From NCBI RefSeq assembly GCF_042427745.1, contig NZ_JBHMFA010000015.1: 64,000 nt of DNA. The stretch is one strand, 5' to 3'. Each line of letters begins with the position of its first letter. The first letter of the stretch is position 1. Source of the DNA: Algibacter miyuki. Lineage in GTDB: Bacteria; Bacteroidota; Bacteroidia; Flavobacteriales; Flavobacteriaceae. Below the pieces are notes generated by a model, which made no database searches, was not told where the DNA came from, and worked only from the letters and a program-made list of their open reading frames with translations. The translations under genes were made by a program, and so were the position numbers. This document shows positions 36,286 to 46,422 of this stretch, piece after piece.

Positions 36286-37003
36286 GTTCTATTAAGAGGT
36301 TGTTTAATTGGTTCAAGAGGAACTAACCAAAATCTAATTTTAATATTAGTCTCAGAAGGTAATAACGGCTATAGTTTTATTTGGCACCTGATTACATACC
36401 GTTTTGTAAGTCTTTATTCAACTTATTGATTTTTAACTTTGATTAACTGAGTATGGATAAGATAGAAGTAAGTCAATTTGTTTTTTTTAGTCCTTTTCTA
36501 AATTTATTTTCATTAAAAACTAAAGAGTATTTTTTTTTGCTAACCACGAAACTCAAAAAAAATAGCATGCTATAACCAATAGGGTTTTAAAATACAGAAA
36601 ACTATCATTTATAATAAGTTTTTATTCTAATGTTATTATGATAAATAATATATTTTAATTAGTGCTGCTTAAAAGTTATAGACATGGTAATTAAGTTAAA
36701 ATTTTTCTTTTTTACACTTAAATTGCTTCTAGAATAGAAACAAGTTTATGTATAACAAAATAGCTATAGTTATAAAAAAATGAGAAGAAATTAAGTTAAA
36801 ACAAAAATGTTAGTGTATTTATTTCAGTATTTCAATCATACAAAAAATAGTTTAAAACAGGTTTATTTTCTTACATTTAGTAAAGAAGAAACACTTTGTT
36901 GAGGGTAATTGGTACTTTTCGATACCAAATTCGGTATAATTTAACTCTCTACTAAAAGTAAATTGCAGTCAGAATTTTTTTAATCTTTAAATTTTTAGAA
37001 ATC
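36286..37003. other. Gene-poor region after the integrase
   Basis: 718 bp, very AT-rich, with no ORF worth calling on either strand. The only structured site is a short dyad ATACC-N6-GGTAT at 36922-36937, 67 bp before the GntR-type gene, placed as an autoregulatory operator would be. Confidence 0.4.
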
Positions 37004-38062
37004 ATGGAAACTGTAATGGATGCAATTAATTTTATAGATATTAATAAAAGCTCAAGAGTACCAATGTACCAACAGATCGTTGATTCTATAATCAATAATA
37101 TATCAAACGGTAATATAGTACTGAATGAAAAATTACCATCAATAAATACAATAAGTGAGGATTTCTACCTTTCTCGGGATACAGTTGAAAAAGCATATAG
37201 TATATTAAAAGAGCGTAATATAATTGTTTCAATACCTCGAAGAGGTTATTACGTTTCAAAAATAGAGACTACTCATAAATTAAAAATTTTATTTTTAGTA
37301 AATAAACTAAGTTCTTATAAAATGAGAATTTATAATTCTTTTTTGGATAGAATTGGAGTCAATTCGAAAATTGATTTAGTGATTTATCATTGTGATGAAT
37401 TTGTCTTTTTGAATACTTTAAAGAATAATAAATCGGGCTATGATTATTATGTTATTATGCCGCATTTTAAAACCGATAAACTTCAGCATGCTAGTTATAC
37501 AGAAGAGGCGCTTAGGGCTATAAATAGTATTCCAAAAAATAAATTAATCATATTGGATAATTTGATGCTGCCAATAGAAAAGGATGTAGCTGCAGTATAT
37601 CAGGAGTTTGATAAAGATATATATGACGCTTTAAAAATTGGGATATCTAAAATATCTAAGTATAAAAAAATGATTTTATTTTATCCCGAAAAATCTGTTT
37701 ATCCTTTTCCAAGGAGGATTCTTCATGGTTTTAGGAAGTTTTGTTTGGAAAATGAAATTGATTTTGAAATACTTAGTGAGGTCTGTGATGATATGGTATT
37801 TATTAAGGGAGACCTGTTTATTACTATTGAGGAGACTGATTTAGTAAATTTAGTGAACCAAATACGAGAAAAAGAATTTATAATGGGAGAAGAAATAGGT
37901 GTGATATCCTATAATGATACTCCTCTTAAACAACTATTAGGCATAGCAGTGGTGTCTACAGATTTTAAAATAATGGGGTTAATGGCTGCTGAAATGATTT
38001 TAAATAATGATAAAAGCAAAGTAAAAGTGCCTTTTCATTTTATAGATAGAGCCTCTGTTTAA
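37004..38062 (+). CDS. GntR-family transcriptional regulator with LacI-like sensor domain
   Basis: 352 residues. Residues 12-80 are a GntR winged helix (PMYQQIVDSIINNISNG, EKLPSINTISEDFYLSRDTVEKAYSILKERNII, PRRGYYV). The rest (about 85-350) resembles a periplasmic-binding/LacI-type effector domain ending VISYNDTPLKQLLGIAVVSTDF...AAEMIL. This is the architecture of Bacteroidota sugar regulators that sense a monosaccharide in the cytoplasm. It could respond to rhamnose or fucose. The dyad at 36922-36937 is a possible operator. A start at the second Met (residue 5) is also possible. It faces the HTCS gene 112 nt downstream in the same direction. Confidence 0.85.
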   Translation: METVMDAINFIDINKSSRVPMYQQIVDSIINNISNGNIVLNEKLPSINTISEDFYLSRDTVEKAYSILKERNIIVSIPRRGYYVSKIETTHKLKILFLVNKLSSYKMRIYNSFLDRIGVNSKIDLVIYHCDEFVFLNTLKNNKSGYDYYVIMPHFKTDKLQHASYTEEALRAINSIPKNKLIILDNLMLPIEKDVAAVYQEFDKDIYDALKIGISKISKYKKMILFYPEKSVYPFPRRILHGFRKFCLENEIDFEILSEVCDDMVFIKGDLFITIEETDLVNLVNQIREKEFIMGEEIGVISYNDTPLKQLLGIAVVSTDFKIMGLMAAEMILNNDKSKVKVPFHFIDRASV

Positions 38063-38174
38063 AAAATACTTAATTAAAAATTTTAAGTTATACAAATCTT
38101 ATTTAATACCAATAGATATTAATACTTTAGTCTCACAAGTAAAAAAGTTTAATTAACTTTACTCTGGCTTTAAA

Positions 38175-41100
38175 ATGTCATTAATTAAACCGTACTTTTT
38201 ATATATGCGTGGGCATTTCATGTTTTTCTTTATTTTTAGTTATATAGCTTTAGGTTTTTCACAAAACGACACCTATAAATTCAAGCATTTGGTGGCAACC
38301 GATGGTTTATCTCAAAATACAATTATAGATATTAATCAAGATGATTTAGGGCAAATTTGGATAGGTACTCGAGATGGTTTAAACAAATTTGATGGTAGTG
38401 AGTTTACGGTTTATCGGCATGATAAAAATGATCCTAGATCAATAAGTAATAACGATATTATTTGCATTGAAAATGGTAGAGATAGTACAATATGGATCGG
38501 TACTTTTTCGGGATTAAATAAATATGACACTAGGACGGATGTATTTAAAACTTATGTCAATGATGATCAGAAAACATCCCTTGGAAACAATATTGTTTGG
38601 ACTATTAAAAAGTTATTAAACCAAGAAATATGGGTAGGTACACCGTCAGGGCTATCTATATATAATGAGTTTAAAGATTCCTTTAAGAATTATACTTCAG
38701 TGGGGCAGGTACTTTCTATTTTCGAAAATAAAGCAGGAGAAACCTACATAGGAACAGACAATGGAGTATTAAAAGTTATAGCAGAAAGTAATAAAGATTA
38801 CAGTTTTATTAGAATAAAAGGAACAGAAGGAGTGGTTGTTCAGGATATTGAAGAGAGTCAATATGGAAACTTGCTTTTAGGGACACGTAATCAAAATGTA
38901 TTGGAGTATAATTTAGATAATGGTAAAATTACTACTTATTTAGACCAGTTGAGCTTAAAGGGGCAGGATAAGAACGTTAGAAAACTGCTATTTGATGATT
39001 TGGGAAATTTATGGGCTGGCACTTATGATGGTGTACAGATTATAGATAAGAATAAAAAAATATTAACGCTTTATAGTGATATTAATGATAATGAATCTAT
39101 TAGTGGGAACTTTATAAAAAGTTTGTTTAAAGATAAAAAAGGCTCGATTTGGGTTGGAACCTATCATGGAGGTATTAATATATGGGATGATTCCAATATA
39201 AATTTTATTAATATCACTCAAAAACCTGCAGATAAAGGTTTAAGTTTTAAGGCGGTAAGCTCTATTGTTAATCATAACGACAAGGTGTATTTTGGAACAG
39301 AAGGGGGCGGGGTGTCTATTTTAGATACTAAAAATCAGTTCTTTGAATATATTAAAACCAATAATTGTAATGCCTTAAAAAGTGATAATATTAAATCGTT
39401 GTTCTTGTCAGAAAACAATAATTTATGGATAGGGACATTTGAAAAAGGCTTTTTATTGTACAATATTAATGATCGAGAAGTCAAGAATGATATTTTGCCT
39501 AAAAAGTTATTAGAATCTACTCAAAATGTAGGTGTAAGTAATATATGTCAAGATCTTGATAAAAATATTTTAATAGGTACTTTGGGAAATGGCTTGATAA
39601 AGTATAATCCTATTAAAAAAAACTATGAGTTAATTAATAAAGGCTTAACAAGTAATAATATTAAATGTCTATATGTAGATTCTAAAAATAATATTTGGAT
39701 AAGTGGTTTTAAAGGAGGTAATATTATTAAACCAAATGGAGAAATAAAACACTTTTTTTATGATGAAAGCACTAATTTGGGACTTAGTACTACGGTCGTT
39801 TTTGAAGACTATAAAGGGACTATGTGGGTAGGGACAGAGTTTGACGGACTTTTTAAACTTGTGGGTAATAAGTTTACTCCGGTAAATCTAAAAATTAGTG
39901 ATATTTCAATTATAGGAATTAGAAGTATTGAAGAAGATAAAAAAGGAAAGCTGTGGCTTAGTACCACCAATCAAGGTATAGTTTGCTTTAACACTGTTAA
40001 TAATAGTATAGCTAAATATTATACTCAAAAAGACGGAGTTATTAGCAATCAGTTTAATAATAAGGCTAGTTTACATATCGGAGATTCAGGTTTTATGTTT
40101 GGAGGACCATCCGGTGTGTCTTATTTTAATTCCAACAATTTAATTAGAAATAAATATGTACCGCAAGTATTAATAACCCATTTTAAATTAAAAAATAAAT
40201 CTATAAATGTAAATAGTAAAGAGGGATTACTTACTGAAACTATAACATTTACAGATGACCTAAAACTTGCCTACGACCAAGGGAATTTTAGTATCTCCTT
40301 TTCTATACCCAGCTTTATAAATTCAAGTAAGAATAGTTACTTATACCGTTTAAAAGGACTTGAGGATGAATGGACAGAAACCACAGAAAACACAGCGTCC
40401 TATACCATTCAAAACCCTGGAAATTATACTTTTGAAATAAAAGGGGTTAATAATGATGGCTTTTCAAATAAAGTTCCTACGAGGTTAAATATTCATGTAA
40501 ATCCTGCACCTTGGAGATCTTGGTGGGCTTTTTTATTTTATGGAGTATTTATATTTTATGTTTTGTATTATTTAATGAACATATTAAAGTCAAAAACAAA
40601 ATTAAAGCATCAATTAGCTTTAGAAAAAATAGAAGCAGAACAAATTAAAACAGTTAATAAGCATAAATTAGAATTTTTTACTAATATATCTCATGAGCTA
40701 AGAACACCACTTACCTTAATCCTTGGCCCCCTAAATGAAATACTTGATAATTATAGGGGGAGCAGCACAATGTATAAAAAATTGAAAGTTATAGAGAGTA
40801 GTGCTAATCACTTACTACAACTCATAAACCGCTTGATGGATTTCAGAAAGCTCGAAAATAATTTAATGAAACTGGAAGCGGCGGAAGGAAATATAGTGAA
40901 GTTTTTAAAAGAAATATATTTGTCTTTTTCAGAATATGCTAAAAATGGAAATTACGATTATACTTTAGAAACTACTTCCGATAATATTCAGGTCTATTAT
41001 GATCGCTATAAGCTAGAGCGTGTGTTTTATAACTTAATTTCAAACGCATTTAGATATACACCAAAGGGAGGGAAAATTACATTAAAAGTTATTGAATATC

Positions 41101-42242
41101 CTGATGAAATTTGTATTAAGGTAGAGGATTCGGGTGTTGGGATTGCTGAAGAATATAGAGATAAAATTTTTGAACGTTTTTTTGAATTGTCTATAAATAA
41201 TAAACCGGATAATGACTATAATAAAGGAACAGGTATAGGTTTATCAATAGTAAAGAATATAGTAGACTTGCACAAAGGCAAAATTAGTGTTTCTGGTAAC
41301 AAAGATGGTAAGGGAACCGTTTTTTCATTCAAACTACCATTAGGAAAAGAATATTTGGATGAAACTGAAATTATTCAAGATTTTAAATTCTCTGATGATT
41401 TGGAGCAATATGTTAATCAATTAGAAGGTCAGGAAGTAGTGCTTGAAAAAGATGTTTTTGAGCTTCAACATATTCAGGAAAAAAGTACGATACTTATTGT
41501 AGAAGATAATAAGCAACTTAGAAAATTTATTGTAGATATTCTTATTTCCGAATATAATGTTTTAGAAGCGGAAAATGGAAAAGTAGCCTATAAGCTAGCT
41601 ATAGGTGAGCCAGTAGATCTCGTAGTAAGTGATGTAGTAATGCCAGAAATGACGGGTACTGAGTTATGTTCTCTAATTAAGGAAGATATTAGAACAAGTC
41701 ATATTCCTGTGATTTTGTTAACATCAAGGTCTTCGTTGATTTTTAAAATGGATGGGTTGGAAAGTGGAGCAGACGATTATTTAAGCAAACCTTTTAATGT
41801 GAAAGAGTTGAAGCTAAGAATTAAAAATATTTTGAGTACAATCTCCCGTTTAAAGGAAAAAATAAATTCTAATGAAATACTGCAACCCGATGACGTTGTA
41901 TTGTCTTCATTAGATGAAAAACTGTATAATAAAGCATTATCCATAGTGGAATTAAATATTAGTAATGAGCAATTTGATATCTCATTTTTTTGTGAAGAAC
42001 TAGGGGTGAGCAGAACGGTCTTGTTTAAAAAAATTAAGGCATGGACTGGATTTTCACCTAAAGATTTTATTCAGCATATACGTTTAAAAAGAGGAGCACA
42101 GTATTTGGAGCAAGGAGAGTTAAATATCTCTCAAATTAGCTATAATTTAGGATTTAAAAACCCTAAATACTTCAGTAAATGTTTTAGAAAAAAATTTGGT
42201 AAAACACCAACAGAGTATATAAAAACCTTTGGAGATTATTAA
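38175..42242 (+). CDS. Hybrid two-component system regulator (HTCS), second
   Basis: A 1355-residue HTCS with the same order as the one at 27044. There is a signal/TM segment, Reg_prop repeats (IWIGTRDGLNKFDG, LWAGTYDGV and others), a Y_Y_Y domain (about 690-775), a membrane helix near 782-802, a HisKA with His near 839 (NISHELRTPLTLI), an HATPase (GTGIGLSIVKNIV), a receiver with Asp near 1151 (VVSDVVMPEMTG) and an AraC-type HTH (about 1255-1350). Identity to the first HTCS in the propeller looks low, so it probably senses a different oligosaccharide. Its downstream neighbours point to ulvan fragments. Confidence 0.95.
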   Translation: MSLIKPYFLYMRGHFMFFFIFSYIALGFSQNDTYKFKHLVATDGLSQNTIIDINQDDLGQIWIGTRDGLNKFDGSEFTVYRHDKNDPRSISNNDIICIENGRDSTIWIGTFSGLNKYDTRTDVFKTYVNDDQKTSLGNNIVWTIKKLLNQEIWVGTPSGLSIYNEFKDSFKNYTSVGQVLSIFENKAGETYIGTDNGVLKVIAESNKDYSFIRIKGTEGVVVQDIEESQYGNLLLGTRNQNVLEYNLDNGKITTYLDQLSLKGQDKNVRKLLFDDLGNLWAGTYDGVQIIDKNKKILTLYSDINDNESISGNFIKSLFKDKKGSIWVGTYHGGINIWDDSNINFINITQKPADKGLSFKAVSSIVNHNDKVYFGTEGGGVSILDTKNQFFEYIKTNNCNALKSDNIKSLFLSENNNLWIGTFEKGFLLYNINDREVKNDILPKKLLESTQNVGVSNICQDLDKNILIGTLGNGLIKYNPIKKNYELINKGLTSNNIKCLYVDSKNNIWISGFKGGNIIKPNGEIKHFFYDESTNLGLSTTVVFEDYKGTMWVGTEFDGLFKLVGNKFTPVNLKISDISIIGIRSIEEDKKGKLWLSTTNQGIVCFNTVNNSIAKYYTQKDGVISNQFNNKASLHIGDSGFMFGGPSGVSYFNSNNLIRNKYVPQVLITHFKLKNKSINVNSKEGLLTETITFTDDLKLAYDQGNFSISFSIPSFINSSKNSYLYRLKGLEDEWTETTENTASYTIQNPGNYTFEIKGVNNDGFSNKVPTRLNIHVNPAPWRSWWAFLFYGVFIFYVLYYLMNILKSKTKLKHQLALEKIEAEQIKTVNKHKLEFFTNISHELRTPLTLILGPLNEILDNYRGSSTMYKKLKVIESSANHLLQLINRLMDFRKLENNLMKLEAAEGNIVKFLKEIYLSFSEYAKNGNYDYTLETTSDNIQVYYDRYKLERVFYNLISNAFRYTPKGGKITLKVIEYPDEICIKVEDSGVGIAEEYRDKIFERFFELSINNKPDNDYNKGTGIGLSIVKNIVDLHKGKISVSGNKDGKGTVFSFKLPLGKEYLDETEIIQDFKFSDDLEQYVNQLEGQEVVLEKDVFELQHIQEKSTILIVEDNKQLRKFIVDILISEYNVLEAENGKVAYKLAIGEPVDLVVSDVVMPEMTGTELCSLIKEDIRTSHIPVILLTSRSSLIFKMDGLESGADDYLSKPFNVKELKLRIKNILSTISRLKEKINSNEILQPDDVVLSSLDEKLYNKALSIVELNISNEQFDISFFCEELGVSRTVLFKKIKAWTGFSPKDFIQHIRLKRGAQYLEQGELNISQISYNLGFKNPKYFSKCFRKKFGKTPTEYIKTFGDY

Positions 42243-42805
42243 AATGAAATTATTTCCGGAAACAAGTTAAGATTACCTCGCAATATATTGTAAAAGAATT
42301 AGTTTACTCTTTTTGAGTATTTATTTACCCCTCTAGTTGTTTAGTTTTGACGTGATTAGCAAATAATAAAGAGTTTGCTTTTTAATATAGGTTTATAACT
42401 AACTAATTAAACTAATGAAAAATAAGAAAATCAATGTCTTGGAATTAGCCATAATTTTGATTGTGGTATTTTGTTCTTTGATGCTTATTTATTTAATAGG
42501 CGAACTATAATTTATATGGTTCACTTAATCCGTTTACCGTTGCTGTAGAATAAGATTTCCCTAAGGGGTCTGGATATATTGATCTCCATGACCCTACTAT
42601 CAATACTGAAAAATAAGAATAAAAATATAAGGAGTTATAATTATGTTTTTAATATTGATGTTGGACATTATATAAATCTCTTAATGATAATTAAGTCAGG
42701 ACAGAACAGGACAATCAATAAATATTAATAGATTAATTTTAATTTTTTGAATTTATAAAGAGAATATTATTTTAAATTAAATCAATAATTTTTGTAGCTA
42801 TTACT
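42243..42805 (+). other. Intergenic region before the sulfatase-rhamnosidase gene
   Basis: 563 bp. Apart from the 31-codon micro-ORF at 42415-42510 it holds a dyad GCAAA-N10-TTTGC near 42359-42378. It also has a 30-codon stretch (about 42520-42612) that reads as protein with one stop but cannot be assigned. There is no good TAnnTTTG box before 42806. Confidence 0.35.
42415..42510 (+). CDS. Possible 31-residue single-span membrane peptide
   Basis: An ATG preceded by ACTAACTAATTAAACTA, the leader type found before real genes in this window, opens a 31-codon frame. It has a basic start (MKNKKIN) and a 20-residue hydrophobic span (LAIILIVVFCSLMLIYLIG). It is not in any annotation family I know. 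It could be a real micro-protein, a leader peptide or the surviving signal peptide of a lost gene. A second ORF of the same kind lies at 58270. Confidence 0.35.
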   Translation: MKNKKINVLELAIILIVVFCSLMLIYLIGEL

Positions 42806-45800
42806 ATGTATAAAAGTCGTTTTTTATTAGGTCTGTTTAGTGTTGTTTGTGGTTTAAATCTCACTAATGCGCAGCAAAAAAATAACCAAGAAAAGCCAAA
42901 CATTATATTTATCCTTACAGATGATCAGCGTTTCGATGCGATTGGTTATGCGGGTAATAAATATGTGGAAACTCCAGAAATGGATAATTTGGCAAAATCT
43001 GGAACATATTTTAAAACAGCCATTGTTACAACACCTATTTGTGCAGCAAGTAGAGCTAGCATATTAACAGGATTGCACGAACGATCACATAACTTTAATT
43101 TTCAAACAGGGAATATTCGAGGAGAATATATGGAAAGCTCGTATCCTACACTTCTTAAAAATAATGGGTATTATACTGGTTTTTATGGTAAATATGGTGT
43201 TCGATATAATGATTTAGATAAGCAATTTGATGAATATGAATCTTATGACCGAAATAACAAGTATAAAGATAAAAGAGGCTACTATTATAAAACAATCGAT
43301 AAAGATACAGTTCATTTAACGCGTTACACGGGCCATCGGGCATTGGAGTTTATTGATAAGAATGCAACTAATAATAAGCCATTTTGTTTGTCGTTAAGTT
43401 TTAGCGCACCACATGCCCATGATGGTGCTATAGATCAATATTTCTGGCAAAATACTACCGATAAGCTTTTACAAGACACTACAATTCCTGGTCCTGAACT
43501 TGCTGATAATAAATATTTTGAAGCCCAGCCTAAAGCTGTTAGAGATGGTTTTAATAGGTTACGTTGGACATGGCGTTACGATTCTCCCGAAAAGTATCAG
43601 CACAGTCTAAAAGGATATTACAGAATGATTTCTGGAATAGATTTGGAAATCAAGAAAATTAGAGAAAAACTAAAAGAAAAAGGTTTAGATAAAAATACGG
43701 TAATCATCGTAATGGGAGACAATGGTTACTTTTTAGGAGAGCGTCAATTAGCAGGTAAATGGTTAATGTACGATAACTCTATTCGGGTGCCATTAATAGT
43801 TTTCGATCCTCGTGTAAACAAACATCAAGATATTAACGATATGGTATTGAATATTGATGTACCCTATACTATTGCAGATATAGCAGGGGTAGAAGCCCCT
43901 AAATCTTGGCAAGGTAAAAGTTTAATGCCTATTGTAAAACAAGAAAGAAATACAATTGAAAGAGATACCATTCTTATAGAGCATATATGGGATTTTGACA
44001 AAATTCCTCCAAGTGAAGGTGTTCGTACTGAAGAGTGGAAATACTTTCGTTATGTGAATGACAAAACTATAGAGGAACTTTATAACCTCAAGAAAGACCC
44101 ACAAGAGATAAATAATTTAATAGGAAAGAAAAAATACCAAAAAGTAGCCCATAAGCTTCGCGAAAAACTAGAGGAGTTAATTAAAAAGAATAGCAATGAA
44201 TTTAGAGCAGCTCCAACCGATTTAACAGTCGAGCTAATAAGAGAGCCGGAAACCGAAGTTAAAGTTTTCGATTTAAATCCAGAACTTGGATGGGCGGTAC
44301 CATTAGGTTCCAAATTTCAATCTGCTTATCAAATATTAGTAGCATCTAAGGAAGCCACTGTTAATGATAATAATGGTGATGTTTGGGATAGCGGTCAAGT
44401 ACGTTCAACAAAATCTACTAATGTAGAATACCAAGGAAAACCATTAAAAGTAGGAGAAACTTATTATTGGAAAGTTCGAATTTGGGATGAGGAAAACCGT
44501 TTAGTTGATTATTCAAAAGCTCAGAAATTTACTATAGGTGAAAGTGATAGTTATATTATTTCTACCGAAAACAAGTTCGTTATCGATAAAATTAAACCAG
44601 CAACATTTGAAAAGAGAGGGGCTTTTTATTTTATAGACTTTGGTAAAGCTGCTTTTGCAACAATGGATTTTAAATATGTAGCAAAAACACCACATACCTT
44701 AACTGTTAGAGTCGGAGAAATGATAGATAACCAGGGCAACGTTAACCGTACACCTCCTGCAAAAAGTAATATTCGTTATCAAGAGTTGAAAATTAATGTA
44801 AAACCAGGTCAAACCAACTATAGAATTCCTGTTCAAACAGACGAAAGAAACACAAGAGCCAACAAAGCCATTCCCTTGCCTGATGGGTTTCCTCCATTGG
44901 TGCCATTTAGGTATGTGGAAATTGAAGGGGCTCAATCCGAAATAGAAGCAAATGATGTTGACCAATTAGCGTTTCATACGTATTGGGATGAAAAAGCTAG
45001 TAGTTTTAATAGTAACAATGATATTTTAAATCAAGTATGGGATCTAAGTAAGTATTCTATAAAAGCAACTACGTTTAACGGACTATATGTTGATGGAGAT
45101 AGAGAGCGTATTCCGTACGAAGCAGATGCTTATCTTAATCAGTTAAGTCATTACACAACCGACAGAGAATATGCTATGGCAAGAAGAACCATAGAATATT
45201 TTATGAAACACCCAACATGGCCAACCGAGTGGCAACAACATGTCGCTTTGTTGATTTATGCAGATTATATGTATACGGGTAATACCGAATTAATAGAACG
45301 CTACTACGAGTCGTTAAAGCATAAATCGCTTTATGAATTGTCAAATGATGACGGTTTAATTACCTCTACAAAGGTAGACGCAGAGTTTATGCGTAAACTC
45401 GGTTTTGAAGAGGGGTACAAAAAGCCACTTACAGATATTGTAGATTGGCCACCCGCTAATTTTAACGGAAGCAAAACAAAAGGAGAACTCGATGGATTTG
45501 TATTTAAACCTTACAGTACGGTAATAAATTCGTTCTTCTACGAGAATATGAAAATCATGTCAGAATTTGCAAAAATACTTGGTAAAACTCATGAAGTTCT
45601 CGATTTCGAATTAAGGGCTTCAAAAGCTAAAAAGGCAGTTAACGAGCAAATGTTTGATAAAGAACGTGGTATTTATGTTGATGGGATAGGTACAGACCAC
45701 GCATCTTTACATGCTAATATGATGCCTTTGGCATTTGGCTTGGTACCCGAAGAATATTATGAATCGGTTGTTAATTTTGTAAAGTCTCGGGGTATGGCTT

Positions 45801-46333
45801 GCAGTGTATATGGTGCACAATTTTTAATGGATGGCTTATATAACGCAGGCGAAGAGGATTATGCGCTCGATTTATTGGCCAGTACTGCCGAAAGGAGTTG
45901 GTACAACATGATTCGTATTGGATCTACAATTACTTTAGAAGCCTGGGACAATAAGTATAAAAATAATTTAGATTGGAATCATGCTTGGGGTGCAGTGCCT
46001 GCAAATGTTATTCCAAGAGGGTTGTGGGGTATCAAACCTAAAACTCCAGGATTTGGAATAGCTACAATAAAACCGCAAATGAGTACGCTAAAAACAAGTG
46101 AAATTACAGTACCAACGGTTCGTGGTGCTATAAAAGCTAAGTACACCCATATTAGTTCCCGATTGCAATCTTACGAAATTGAAATACCGGGTAATATGGT
46201 AGCTGAGTTTTCTTTAGGTGATATAGAGGGAAAAGATTTAATCCATAATGGAGAGAAGGTGGCTTCTGCTTTTGATGCTGTTCAATTATCTCCTGGTAAG
46301 CATACCATTCAATTAAAAATCAATTCGTTTTAA
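42806..46333 (+). CDS. Sulfatase-GH78 alpha-L-rhamnosidase fusion
   Basis: 1175 residues with two catalytic halves. Residues 24-470 are an S1 sulfatase: IIFILTDDQRF, C-A-A-S-R with Cys79 (Ala instead of Pro), GKYGVR, SAPHAHD, VMGDNGYFLGERQLAGK. From about 472 a GH78-type region follows. A fibronectin-like domain (SAYQILVAS, DVWDSGQV, YYWKVRIWDEE) comes first, then a beta domain and an (alpha/alpha)6 barrel with VDGDRERIPYEADAY (about 762-776), which carries the acidic residues of the family, and a C-terminal beta domain (GFGIATIKPQM). A signal peptide ends near NAQQ. A sulfatase (S1_25)-GH78 fusion is known, to my memory, from the ulvan locus of Formosa agariphila. It would desulfate rhamnose-3-sulfate and then release rhamnose. 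Confidence 0.88.
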   Translation: MYKSRFLLGLFSVVCGLNLTNAQQKNNQEKPNIIFILTDDQRFDAIGYAGNKYVETPEMDNLAKSGTYFKTAIVTTPICAASRASILTGLHERSHNFNFQTGNIRGEYMESSYPTLLKNNGYYTGFYGKYGVRYNDLDKQFDEYESYDRNNKYKDKRGYYYKTIDKDTVHLTRYTGHRALEFIDKNATNNKPFCLSLSFSAPHAHDGAIDQYFWQNTTDKLLQDTTIPGPELADNKYFEAQPKAVRDGFNRLRWTWRYDSPEKYQHSLKGYYRMISGIDLEIKKIREKLKEKGLDKNTVIIVMGDNGYFLGERQLAGKWLMYDNSIRVPLIVFDPRVNKHQDINDMVLNIDVPYTIADIAGVEAPKSWQGKSLMPIVKQERNTIERDTILIEHIWDFDKIPPSEGVRTEEWKYFRYVNDKTIEELYNLKKDPQEINNLIGKKKYQKVAHKLREKLEELIKKNSNEFRAAPTDLTVELIREPETEVKVFDLNPELGWAVPLGSKFQSAYQILVASKEATVNDNNGDVWDSGQVRSTKSTNVEYQGKPLKVGETYYWKVRIWDEENRLVDYSKAQKFTIGESDSYIISTENKFVIDKIKPATFEKRGAFYFIDFGKAAFATMDFKYVAKTPHTLTVRVGEMIDNQGNVNRTPPAKSNIRYQELKINVKPGQTNYRIPVQTDERNTRANKAIPLPDGFPPLVPFRYVEIEGAQSEIEANDVDQLAFHTYWDEKASSFNSNNDILNQVWDLSKYSIKATTFNGLYVDGDRERIPYEADAYLNQLSHYTTDREYAMARRTIEYFMKHPTWPTEWQQHVALLIYADYMYTGNTELIERYYESLKHKSLYELSNDDGLITSTKVDAEFMRKLGFEEGYKKPLTDIVDWPPANFNGSKTKGELDGFVFKPYSTVINSFFYENMKIMSEFAKILGKTHEVLDFELRASKAKKAVNEQMFDKERGIYVDGIGTDHASLHANMMPLAFGLVPEEYYESVVNFVKSRGMACSVYGAQFLMDGLYNAGEEDYALDLLASTAERSWYNMIRIGSTITLEAWDNKYKNNLDWNHAWGAVPANVIPRGLWGIKPKTPGFGIATIKPQMSTLKTSEITVPTVRGAIKAKYTHISSRLQSYEIEIPGNMVAEFSLGDIEGKDLIHNGEKVASAFDAVQLSPGKHTIQLKINSF

Positions 46334-46422
46334 TTGAAGTGAAGCGTGTAGAAATTAAATAAAATGAGCGATTACAACAGTTTTATTGTGATAAAATAGC
46401 AATAGAATAGTCTTTCAATTTC

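Noticed and set aside
36286..37003. Further mobile-element genes behind the integrase
   Set aside because: No excisionase, relaxase or transposase-like frame can be read on either strand in this gap.
42511..42612. Short stretch reading as protein with one stop (LYGSLNPFTVAVE, then DFPKGSGYIDLHDP)
   Set aside because: It might be a gene relic, but 35 codons with one stop is not rare by chance and I cannot name a parent family.
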